A stretch of DNA of 5,147 nucleotides from Oscillospiraceae bacterium. GTDB lineage: Bacteria > Bacillota > Clostridia > Oscillospirales > Oscillospiraceae. Location: assembly GCA_020025615.1 (NCBI GenBank), contig JAHHRT010000098.1:1-5147 (forward strand), given 5' to 3'. Positions 1-5,128 of this stretch are shown here, piece by piece (position 1 is the stretch's first letter; each line of letters opens with the position of its first letter). The notes beneath the pieces are model-generated. The model was given only the letters and a program-made list of their open reading frames with translations, searched no databases and was not told the origin of the DNA. Position numbers and translations under genes: made by a program.

Positions 1-22
1 AGTCCCCCCTTTCAGACTATCG

Positions 23-51
23 AAAAAGTCCAGCTTATGCTGGGCTTTTTT
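23..51. terminator. Terminator hairpin, possibly bidirectional
   Basis: The arms aaaaagtccagc (23-34) and gctgggcttttt (39-50) pair over 12 positions with one G-U wobble, around a 4-nt ttat loop. The right arm runs into six T (46-51) and the left arm starts with five A, so the structure can end transcription in either direction. It probably closes a gene lying to the left of the window and insulates the cysteine-rich gene from it. The gene it serves is not visible. Confidence 0.7.
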
Positions 52-168
52 GATTTCTTTCGCTTTCCCGGGAAGCAGAAGCCCCGGGACTGGCCCATCC
101 CTGCACACCCTGGCCCCCTGTGCATAAACTGGCCTATAAGCCCCATGTGCTTATGGACTCTCTATCTC

Positions 169-175
169 AGGAGGT
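169..175 (+). promoter_or_regulatory. Ribosome binding site of the cysteine-rich protein gene
   Basis: aggaggt is a near-perfect match to the anti-Shine-Dalgarno sequence and sits 6 nt before the ATG at 182. It fixes the start there rather than at the in-frame Met at residue 20, where the conserved-looking part of the protein begins soon after. Just upstream, 134-141 and 149-156 can form an 8-bp stem (one G-U pair) with a 7-nt loop; its role, if any, is unknown. Confidence 0.85.
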
Positions 176-181
176 ATTCCT

Positions 182-1006
182 ATGGCAGACCAATGTCAGG
201 ACACTCTGCGATGCAGACCGGAAGATCTGCGCCAGGCCATGTCCATCCACACCCGCAAAATCACCGACTCCTGTCGGGATAAAGACTGTATTGAGGACCT
301 TCGGGTCTACCTGACTGCCGGCAGTCAGTCCATTCTGGAAGCGGCTACCAACGTCCGGGTCCGCTGTGCAGAGCTTCTCTACACCGGCATGGAAGTGGAG
401 CCTGTGGCCTTTGACCGCAATCATTACTGCATCGACGCAACCTTCTACTATCGAATCATCGCTGACTGCGTCATGGGCAGCGGACGCCCCGCCACCCTCT
501 ATGGGCTGTCGGTGTTCTCCAAGCGGGCCGTGCTCTGCGGCGAGGACAGCCGGGCCCACGTCTATCGCAGTGATTTTCTGGCAAACGGTGCCGAAGGAAA
601 ATCCATGCTCACTGCCAACCGCCCCACCGCTGTGGTGGAGGTTCTGGACCCCATGGTCCTCAGCTGCCGGGTTCGGGACGTCTGCGACTGCCACTGCTGT
701 GACGATCCCGGGGTGATGATCCCCCGGTGCATCTGCGAATTGTTTGACGAAGACCTGGTCCAGTGCAACGAGCGCCGCCGTCTCTATGTGACCCTGGGGC
801 AGTTCTCCATCATCCGCCTGGAGCGGGATGCCCAAGTGGTGGTTCCCATGCTGGCCTACAGCATTCCCACCAAGGAGTGCTGTGATTCCGGCGGATGCAC
901 CGAGGACCCCTGCGAAATGTTCGCAAAGATCCCCTTCCCTGCCGGGCAGTTCTCTCCCCGGAACTGCGACCAGAAAAACGACTGCAAACCCTGCCGCACC
1001 TGCTGA
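182..1006 (+). CDS. Cysteine-rich conserved hypothetical protein (274 aa)
   Basis: The function is unknown. The protein has 24 cysteines in 274 residues, no signal peptide and no clear membrane segment, so it is probably cytoplasmic or deposited on a structure such as a spore. Residues 27-130 form the best-ordered part: a TDSCRDKDCIEDLRVYL start, then alternating strands (VEPVAF, ATFYYRI, LYGLSVFSKRAVLC). The middle holds a dense cysteine cluster (Cys162, 168, 170, 172, 173, 183, 185, 195), followed by a second strand-rich stretch (200-228) and a cysteine-rich tail (Cys233, 234, 239, 244, 262, 268, 271, 274). The DKDC-EDLRVYL stretch and the following beta-rich region resemble conserved hypotheticals I recall from Clostridia; this is recall, not a search. 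The cysteines could bind metal or cross-link a coat-like layer. The gene stands alone, with terminator-like hairpins on both sides and an excellent ribosome binding site. Coding status is strong; any role is inference. Confidence 0.85.
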   Translation: MADQCQDTLRCRPEDLRQAMSIHTRKITDSCRDKDCIEDLRVYLTAGSQSILEAATNVRVRCAELLYTGMEVEPVAFDRNHYCIDATFYYRIIADCVMGSGRPATLYGLSVFSKRAVLCGEDSRAHVYRSDFLANGAEGKSMLTANRPTAVVEVLDPMVLSCRVRDVCDCHCCDDPGVMIPRCICELFDEDLVQCNERRRLYVTLGQFSIIRLERDAQVVVPMLAYSIPTKECCDSGGCTEDPCEMFAKIPFPAGQFSPRNCDQKNDCKPCRTC

Positions 1007-1010
1007 AAAC

Positions 1011-1028
1011 AGCCCCCGCAAGGGGGCT
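1011..1028. terminator. Short GC-rich hairpin 4 nt after the cysteine-rich gene
   Basis: agccccc (1011-1017) pairs with gggggct (1022-1028) in a perfect 7-bp stem with a gcaa tetraloop. No T-tract follows on the + strand. On the - strand the stem is followed by GTTTTC, so it looks more like a weak terminator for leftward transcription, or a 3'-end stabilising hairpin for the cysteine-rich gene mRNA. The stem is certain; the role is not. Confidence 0.5.
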
Positions 1029-1045
1029 TCGGGTGTCAAAAAAGC

Positions 1046-1090
1046 ATCGCAGGATTCGCCGGTAAGGCTGGCGAATCCTGCGATATTTTT
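1046..1090. terminator. Strong bidirectional terminator between convergent genes
   Basis: A perfect 15-bp stem is formed by atcgcaggattcgcc (1046-1060) and ggcgaatcctgcgat (1070-1084), with a 9-nt loop. On the + strand it is followed by five T (1086-1090). On the - strand it is followed by GC and six T (complement of 1038-1043). It therefore suits both the rightward cysteine-rich gene, ending at 1006, and the leftward glycosyltransferase gene, ending at 1252. Confidence 0.85.
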
Positions 1091-1123
1091 CAGCGTGTCG
1101 AAAAAACTTTTTTCTCCCCGCTG
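1091..1123. repeat. Nested palindrome centred on an A6-C-T6 core
   Basis: The outer arms cagcg (1091-1095) and cgctg (1119-1123) enclose tgtc and tccc, which in turn enclose an inner gaaaaaa-c-ttttttc palindrome (1100-1114). The left half, ttcagcgtgtcgaaaaa (1089-1105), resembles ttcagactatcgaaaaa at 11-27, matching 14 of 17 positions in the same orientation. It may be a dispersed intergenic element or an extra terminator element for leftward transcription. The palindrome is directly visible; the repeat-family idea is inference. Confidence 0.5.
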
Positions 1124-1126
1124 AAG

Positions 1127-1152
1127 CGACTTTTCAGTGTTCTGAAAAGTCG
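1127..1152. repeat. Perfect 11-bp inverted repeat with a 4-nt loop
   Basis: cgacttttcag (1127-1137) is the exact reverse complement of ctgaaaagtcg (1142-1152), with tgtt between. No T-tract follows on either strand, so it is not a standard intrinsic terminator. It follows the glycosyltransferase stop by about 100 nt on that gene's transcript and could be a 3'-end hairpin or part of a repetitive intergenic element. Confidence 0.55.
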
Positions 1153-1251
1153 TTGGATTGAACGCGAAAGACACCCCTGATGGGTTTCTTTCACACGATC
1201 TTCCTTTCCGTCCACGGGGATGTATTCACTTTGGGCAGTCTTATTTTTTCC

Positions 1252-3186
1252 TTATTTTCTGGCAATGCGCCGCTTTAGGGCCGCACCCAGCTGACGGATG
1301 CGGATCCGCACCTGCCGCGGAAGATACCGGAAGAGGATGTATTTTGCCAGGAACAGCACACTCATATCGGACAGATTCACAGTGACCCTGCCGTCCGGAG
1401 CATCGGTGCCAAAGAGCCGAAGCTCGTCCCGGAAGTCGATATAGGTTCCCCGGGTGATTCCCAGCTGCTTTTCGGCAGTACTCACCAGCTCATGGAGCAT
1501 CAGCTCCTGGTCGGTGATGCGCATAGAGGCATACTCTGTGTGCATGGTGATGCCGCTGAAATACCCCGCACTCTGGGCGGCATAGGGAAGAATCCGTCTG
1601 AGCACCTGGTCCTGCTTACTCTCCAGGGAAATTCCATCCAGGCGGAAGTCCCCTGCCGTAAAGGACTGGTTCCACAGCTCCCGAAGGGCTGCCGTTCTGC
1701 ACCAGAAGGTGCCGGTATTCATAATCGGCTGCTTTTTGTCGGACAGCTGGCAGCGAAGCTTCCAGGTTTCAGCGGTGTGCTTCACCGCTGGGAAGAAGCC
1801 ATTCCAGGCATCGATATAGTTGGAAAATCCATAGTGATGGAGGGGGAAAGCAGTTCCCAGCACACCCAGCCGGGGCTGCTTCTGGAAACAGCTCAGGACC
1901 TGGCTGATATAGTCTGCATCCCGGGCGGTATTTTGCAGATAGCCGTCTACTGTAGACTGGGCCACGGTCATGGGATAGTGATTGGGATTGGCCTCATCAT
2001 GGACAAAGCCCAGATATGCATACTGCTCTGCCAGCTCCCGGCACCGCAGCACAAAGGCTCCCATGGGAGTAGTCTGCCCGGTAGGCTCCAAAAGCTTCAC
2101 CTGGGTATCCCAGGGCAGGGTCTTCTTTACGATTTCCTGCACCTTCTCTCCTTCTGGGATCAGATACACATCCAGCTTCTGAGAAAGCATCTGCGCCCGG
2201 GCTGCAAAGGTCTCTGCAAAGAAGGGCTGGGTCACATGGAACACCAGTGCGGCCTGATTCAGCGCTGCCCCTTCTGCCGGAATGGACGGCAGAACATAGT
2301 TCAGATGCATGGACCGATAGAGATCCACTACATTGTAAACTCGCAGTACGTTATCCCAGATGAGATTTTCGTCGTAATCCGTTTGATTCTGAATGTAATC
2401 CATTGCCCGGGCTGCTTCCTCGCAGTCGTTCATAAAGAGCAGCTCTGCCATATCGGAGCTCAGAACCTTTTTCTTGAAAACAGGGAATTTCATATCCCGC
2501 ATCATCTCATAGGAGCGGAAAAAGTAGATATTGAAATTCTCATTTTCATAGTCAGAGCGGTAACATTCGGAATCTGCATAAATATCCCACTTGAAGCCCA
2601 GATCCTGGAAGTGACGGGTCATAATCATCTCATGGCCTGCAACTACCTCCTTAAAAGAGGTTTTTCCGGCACTGTCATAGCCGTTCCAGTAGTCCTGGAA
2701 TTCCTGGCTCTTTACCATATTCTGGCGGAACGCCACAAAGAAGGTCTGGATATGGTCGGGAATGTAGCCATACTTGGACATTCCCCAGCCGTCCTCCTGG
2801 CGGTATCCGGCGGACATTCCCCAGAAATCCAAATCTCTGCTGTCCATCTCCCGGAACATTTCATCAAAGGAGTGGATAGGGCCGAAGAAGGTATCGTTAA
2901 TCAGGACCAGCTCATCGTAGCTGCACACCTGGTCCCATCCGCAGAATGTGGTCATGCCGGCCTGAAAGGCTGCGGCATCCAGGCCCTGATTCTCCCGGAA
3001 ATAGAGCTCGTCGCAGTTTGCTTTCAGCGTCTCGATTCCCTCGGGGCACACCTCGCAATTGCTGACGATCACAAGCTTTGTAAGATTCCTGCGGAAGCTT
3101 TTCAGAAGCTCCACTTCATACCCATCTACGATCCCCTGGGGATCAAAAAACACAAAAATACCCAAACGGGTCTTTGGATTTACCAT
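1252..3186 (-). CDS. Rhamnan synthesis F (RgpF) family glycosyltransferase (644 aa)
   Basis: Predicted cytoplasmic, membrane-associated glycosyltransferase that adds sugars (rhamnose in the streptococcal relatives) to a lipid-linked cell-wall polysaccharide. The RgpF family is recognised from ENQGLDAAAFQAG (residues 65-77), LINDTFFGP (95-103), DFWGMS (120-125), HIQTFFVAFRQNM (145-157), the GHE region (184-186), FPVFKKKVL (234-242) and the WDNVLR...VDLYRSMHLNYVLPS stretch (277-301). The second half has its own glycosyltransferase-like pattern, including GFVHDE (393-398) and GTFWCRTAAL (492-501). The last 35 residues (610-644) are hydrophobic then strongly basic, ending KRRIARK, which suits attachment to the inner membrane face. 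There is no signal peptide. The open frame extends to a TTG at 3237, but ATG at 3186 is preferred: it has a purine-rich binding site and the family-like sequence starts directly after it. The gene is transcribed away from the exporter genes. The sugar and linkage cannot be read from sequence. It appears somewhat longer than streptococcal RgpF as I recall it (about 580 residues). Confidence 0.9.
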   Translation of the reverse strand: MVNPKTRLGIFVFFDPQGIVDGYEVELLKSFRRNLTKLVIVSNCEVCPEGIETLKANCDELYFRENQGLDAAAFQAGMTTFCGWDQVCSYDELVLINDTFFGPIHSFDEMFREMDSRDLDFWGMSAGYRQEDGWGMSKYGYIPDHIQTFFVAFRQNMVKSQEFQDYWNGYDSAGKTSFKEVVAGHEMIMTRHFQDLGFKWDIYADSECYRSDYENENFNIYFFRSYEMMRDMKFPVFKKKVLSSDMAELLFMNDCEEAARAMDYIQNQTDYDENLIWDNVLRVYNVVDLYRSMHLNYVLPSIPAEGAALNQAALVFHVTQPFFAETFAARAQMLSQKLDVYLIPEGEKVQEIVKKTLPWDTQVKLLEPTGQTTPMGAFVLRCRELAEQYAYLGFVHDEANPNHYPMTVAQSTVDGYLQNTARDADYISQVLSCFQKQPRLGVLGTAFPLHHYGFSNYIDAWNGFFPAVKHTAETWKLRCQLSDKKQPIMNTGTFWCRTAALRELWNQSFTAGDFRLDGISLESKQDQVLRRILPYAAQSAGYFSGITMHTEYASMRITDQELMLHELVSTAEKQLGITRGTYIDFRDELRLFGTDAPDGRVTVNLSDMSVLFLAKYILFRYLPRQVRIRIRQLGAALKRRIARK

Positions 3187-3196
3187 CGTTTCTTTT

Positions 3197-3204
3197 TCCT
3201 TTCC
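3197..3204 (-). promoter_or_regulatory. Ribosome binding site that decides the glycosyltransferase start
   Basis: On the - strand GGAAAGGA ends 10 nt before the ATG at 3186. It is a moderate but usable Shine-Dalgarno sequence. The alternative TTG at 3237 has only a GTAGG abutting it, too close to function, and would add 17 residues (LRLSVKDIAPGKEKET) unlike the family. A small hairpin (tgtcc 3213-3217 with ggaca 3223-3227) sits just upstream in the leader. Confidence 0.6.
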
Positions 3205-3255
3205 CGGGGCAATGTCCTTGACGGACAGCCTCAACAACCTACAAACAATATTTTT

Positions 3256-3284
3256 AATATATCATTTTCCGGTTTGGAAAGCAA
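3256..3284 (-). promoter_or_regulatory. Sigma-A-type promoter for the RgpF-family gene
   Basis: On the - strand a TTGCTT -35 box (complement of 3279-3284) and a TATATT -10 box (complement of 3256-3261) are separated by exactly 17 bp. The start of transcription would be near 3249, giving a leader of about 60 nt before the ATG at 3186. The -35 hexamer is identical to that of the opposing promoter. No experimental support is available. Confidence 0.6.
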
Positions 3285-3401
3285 GCTGCAAAATCAAAGC
3301 ACAGATTTTCTCTCACCTTTCCAGCAGTAAAAATCCAATTTTTATTGAGAAATATTCCCATATTCCCCATTCCTGCCATGTATTTTTTTCCATTCTGCGA
3401 C

Positions 3402-3430
3402 TTGCTTTTACCCGTCCGCTGTGCTAAAAT
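3402..3430 (+). promoter_or_regulatory. Sigma-A-type promoter with extended -10 for the exporter operon
   Basis: A TTGCTT -35 box (3402-3407), a 17-bp spacer and a TAAAAT -10 box (3425-3430) are present, with TG one base upstream of the -10 (3422-3423), i.e. an extended -10. Transcription would start near 3437, leaving a leader of about 130 nt before the permease ATG at 3570. This is the best promoter match in the window. Confidence 0.7.
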
Positions 3431-3432
3431 AG

Positions 3433-3464
3433 TCCGCGGATATGCCATGTAGCATAGAAGCGGA
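3433..3464. promoter_or_regulatory. Interrupted dyad at the exporter promoter start site
   Basis: The outer arms tccgc (3433-3437) and gcgga (3460-3464) and the inner arms tatgc (3441-3445) and gcata (3452-3456) are separated by symmetrical 3-nt gaps (gga/gaa) and a 6-nt centre. Its placement directly after the -10 box would suit a repressor operator. In RNA, if transcription starts a few bases earlier than 3437, it would fold at the extreme 5' end. The symmetry is seen directly; the function is inference. Confidence 0.4.
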
Positions 3465-3472
3465 TGCGATTC

Positions 3473-3504
3473 CGGCAAGGGCCTGTATGGGTGCTGCCTT
3501 TCCG
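3473..3504 (+). promoter_or_regulatory. Leader hairpin upstream of the exporter genes
   Basis: cggcaagg (3473-3480) pairs with cctttccg (3497-3504) with one mismatch, and an alternative ggca/tgcc pairing (3474-3477 with 3495-3498) competes with it. It lies inside the roughly 130-nt leader. I do not recognise a known riboswitch class, and there is no T-tract to make it an attenuator. It may be chance structure. Confidence 0.25.
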
Positions 3505-3555
3505 CTGGATTGTCCATAAAGTATTATGATATCCAAGCATTTTTCATGATGATCT

Positions 3556-3562
3556 AAAGGAG
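3556..3562 (+). promoter_or_regulatory. Ribosome binding site of the permease gene
   Basis: aaaggag lies 7 nt before the ATG at 3570, an optimal arrangement. It supports that start over the next in-frame Met at residue 6. Confidence 0.8.
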
Positions 3563-3569
3563 ACAACTT

Positions 3570-4361
3570 ATGACGAGAGAAGACATGGTTCTTTCAACCC
3601 AAAAATTTATACGGTATAAACCGCTGCTTCATGAACTGGTGATGCGGGACCTTCGCGTCAAGTACCGTCGGAGTTTTCTAGGCTACCTTTGGAGCCTTCT
3701 GAATCCCCTGCTGATGATGGCGGTTATGTCCGTTGTTTTCTCCTATATGTTCCGGTTTGACATTCCCAACTATCCCCTGCACCTGATCTGCGGTCAAACC
3801 ATCTGGACGTTCTTCGCCACTGCTACCTCCGAGGCTCTGATTTCTGTCTGGGCCAACGGTGCCTTGATCCGAAAGGTCTATATTCCAAAATATATTTTTC
3901 CGTTATCGAGAGTGCTTTCTAACTTCGTTACCCTGATGTTCAGCCTGGCCGCCATTGTCATCGTGATGCTGGTCACCCGGGTTTCCTTCACCTGGAAGCT
4001 GCTGCTGACGGTCTACCCCCTGCTTACCCTGATGGTTTTCTCCGTTGGTCTCAGCCTGGTTCTTTCCGCTCTGTCCGTGTACTTCCGGGATGTGGTCCAT
4101 ATGTACAGCGTTGTCACCATGGCCTGGATGTACCTGACACCCATCTTCTACCCCATCTCGGCTCTGCCTCCCCAGTTGGCCACGCTTGTGGAATGGAATC
4201 CCATGCATCAGTATGTGGACTGCTTCCGTCAGCTGGTTGTCACTGCAACCATCCCCAGTTCCTTTACTTGGATCTACTGCGCAGTTTCTGCCATTGTGAT
4301 GCTGGGCATCGGCCTTTTCACCTTCAACAGACTTCAGAAGAATTTCATTCTCTACGTGTAA
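3570..4361 (+). CDS. ABC-2 type polysaccharide/teichoic acid export permease (263 aa)
   Basis: Membrane subunit of an ABC exporter that flips a lipid-linked glycan from the cytoplasmic to the outer face of the membrane (Wzm/TagG/RgpC group). The length is typical for the family. A cytoplasmic amphipathic N-terminus leads into RDLRVKYRRSFLGYLWSLLNPL (26-47, split here only by function: gate helix then first membrane segment), the classic signature of these permeases. Hydrophobic segments lie near 37-61, 69-92, 113-136, 144-171, 180-200 and 234-254, six as expected. Other family marks are IRKVYIPKYIFPLSRVLSN (100-118, coupling region), YFRDVVHMY (171-179), WMYLTPIFYPISALP (186-200) and NPMHQYVDCFRQL (210-222). 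It is the first gene of a two-gene operon with its ATPase. The divergent RgpF-family gene suggests a rhamnose-containing polymer rather than teichoic acid, but the substrate cannot be read from the permease itself. Confidence 0.93.
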   Translation: MTREDMVLSTQKFIRYKPLLHELVMRDLRVKYRRSFLGYLWSLLNPLLMMAVMSVVFSYMFRFDIPNYPLHLICGQTIWTFFATATSEALISVWANGALIRKVYIPKYIFPLSRVLSNFVTLMFSLAAIVIVMLVTRVSFTWKLLLTVYPLLTLMVFSVGLSLVLSALSVYFRDVVHMYSVVTMAWMYLTPIFYPISALPPQLATLVEWNPMHQYVDCFRQLVVTATIPSSFTWIYCAVSAIVMLGIGLFTFNRLQKNFILYV

Positions 4362-4365
4362 GGAG
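4360..4365 (+). promoter_or_regulatory. Ribosome binding site overlapping the permease stop codon
   Basis: aaggag begins inside the permease TAA (4359-4361) and lies 9 nt before the ATPase ATG at 4375. Ribosomes ending on the permease would be placed to restart on the ATPase, so translational coupling and matched subunit synthesis are likely. Confidence 0.75.
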
Positions 4366-4374
4366 ATACCTTTT

Positions 4375-5118
4375 ATGGATAACAAGGATAATATCATAGA
4401 AGTCGATCATGTTACCATGCGCTTTAACCTGGCGGAGGAAAAGTCCGATTCCCTCAAGGAGTACTTTGTAAAGCTCGCCACCGGAAAGCTTCACTTCAAC
4501 GAGTTCTATGCGCTGCGTGATGTTTCTTTCAATATTAAGCGGGGCGAATCCGTGGCCCTGATCGGCAAAAACGGCAGCGGCAAGAGCACCCTGCTCAAAA
4601 CCATCGCCGGTGTCATGTACCCCACCCACGGCTCCGTCAAGGTAAACGGCTCCATCGCCCCCCTGATTGAGCTGGGTGCCGGCTTTGATTTGGAGCTCAC
4701 TGCCCGGGAAAACATCTATCTGAACGGTGCCATTCTTGGCTTCGGTCGGAAGGAAATGGACAAGCACTTTGAGGACATTGTGGAGTTTTCCGAACTCCAG
4801 GAGTTTATTGATGTTCCTGTGAAGAACTTCTCCTCTGGTATGGTGGCCCGTCTGGGCTTCGCCATTGCCACCATCGTGAAGGCCGACATTCTGGTAGTGG
4901 ATGAAATTCTGGCTGTGGGCGACTTCCGATTCCAGCAGAAGTGCAAAGAACGGATGGCAAAAATGCTGGACGGCGGCACCACCCTGCTGTTCGTCAGTCA
5001 CAGTAAAGATCAGGTCTTAGAGCTGTGTCAGAAGGCCGCATGGCTGGACGGCGGACACCTGGTTGCCTACGGTGATACCAAAGAGGTCTACCGCCAATAC
5101 GAAGAAAAGTACAAATAA
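4375..5118 (+). CDS. ABC exporter ATP-binding protein, TagH/short-Wzt type (247 aa)
   Basis: Cytoplasmic ATPase that powers export of a lipid-linked glycan through the adjacent permease. Visible motifs: an aromatic/basic N-terminal insert typical of this group (DSLKEYFVKLATGKLHFNEFYALRDVSF, about residues 25-52), Walker A GKNGSGKST (64-72), the PLIELGAGFDLELTARENI region (96-114) where the Q-loop position carries Glu99, the ABC signature as FSSGM (152-156), Walker B DILVVDE (171-177) with catalytic Glu177, D-loop LAVGD (179-183) and the switch histidine His209 in FVSHS. All catalytic residues are present. The protein ends soon after the nucleotide-binding domain, so it lacks the C-terminal carbohydrate-binding domain of long Wzt proteins and the extracellular part of Bacillus TagH. 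It is the second gene of the operon, 13 bp after the permease, and is followed closely by a terminator hairpin. Confidence 0.94.
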   Translation: MDNKDNIIEVDHVTMRFNLAEEKSDSLKEYFVKLATGKLHFNEFYALRDVSFNIKRGESVALIGKNGSGKSTLLKTIAGVMYPTHGSVKVNGSIAPLIELGAGFDLELTARENIYLNGAILGFGRKEMDKHFEDIVEFSELQEFIDVPVKNFSSGMVARLGFAIATIVKADILVVDEILAVGDFRFQQKCKERMAKMLDGGTTLLFVSHSKDQVLELCQKAAWLDGGHLVAYGDTKEVYRQYEEKYK

Positions 5119-5128
5119 CGATATCAGG

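Larger units (their letters stand above)
3187..3569. other. Divergent intergenic control region
   Basis: This 383-bp non-coding stretch separates the leftward glycosyltransferase gene from the rightward exporter operon. It holds a leftward promoter (3256-3284), a rightward promoter (3402-3430), an interrupted dyad (3433-3464), a second weaker hairpin (3473-3504) and the exporter ribosome binding site. The middle (3285-3401) is AT-rich with T-runs and a short repeat of atattccc (two adjacent copies near 3353-3366), but I see no gene there. Small open frames crossing the region lack ribosome binding sites and family-like sequence. Confidence 0.75.

Noticed and set aside
66..89. tcccggg / cccggga inverted repeat before the cysteine-rich gene
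   Set aside because: A 7-bp stem with a 10-nt loop and no T-tract; cccggg is itself palindromic, so the pairing carries little information.
167..1174. A 335-codon open frame on the - strand across the cysteine-rich gene
   Set aside because: It starts inside the intergenic palindromes, runs antisense through a gene with an excellent ribosome binding site, and its sequence is low-complexity Gly/Ala/Val-rich. Shadow frame.
1298..1309. tgcggatccgca palindrome within the glycosyltransferase gene
   Set aside because: A short 12-bp palindrome inside coding sequence, compatible with chance.
3187..3237. Upstream TTG start adding 17 residues to the glycosyltransferase
   Set aside because: The binding-site-like GTAGG directly abuts the TTG, and the added residues do not resemble the family N-terminus. 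ATG at 3186 is better placed.
1492..3330. A 612-codon open frame on the + strand, antisense to the glycosyltransferase gene
   Set aside because: It mirrors the codon pattern of the opposite-strand gene, has no ribosome binding site or family-like sequence, and overlaps a confidently assigned protein along its whole length.
3254..3517. An 87-codon open frame on the - strand in the divergent intergenic region
   Set aside because: It runs through both predicted promoters and the dyad, shows no recognisable protein features, and has no good ribosome binding site.
3437..3569. A riboswitch in the long exporter leader
   Set aside because: Only short, imperfect hairpins are visible. I could match no known class, and there is no terminator or sequestered ribosome binding site to act as an expression platform.
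4345..5001. A 218-codon open frame on the - strand across the ATPase gene
   Set aside because: Antisense shadow of a clear ABC ATPase; no recognisable motifs.
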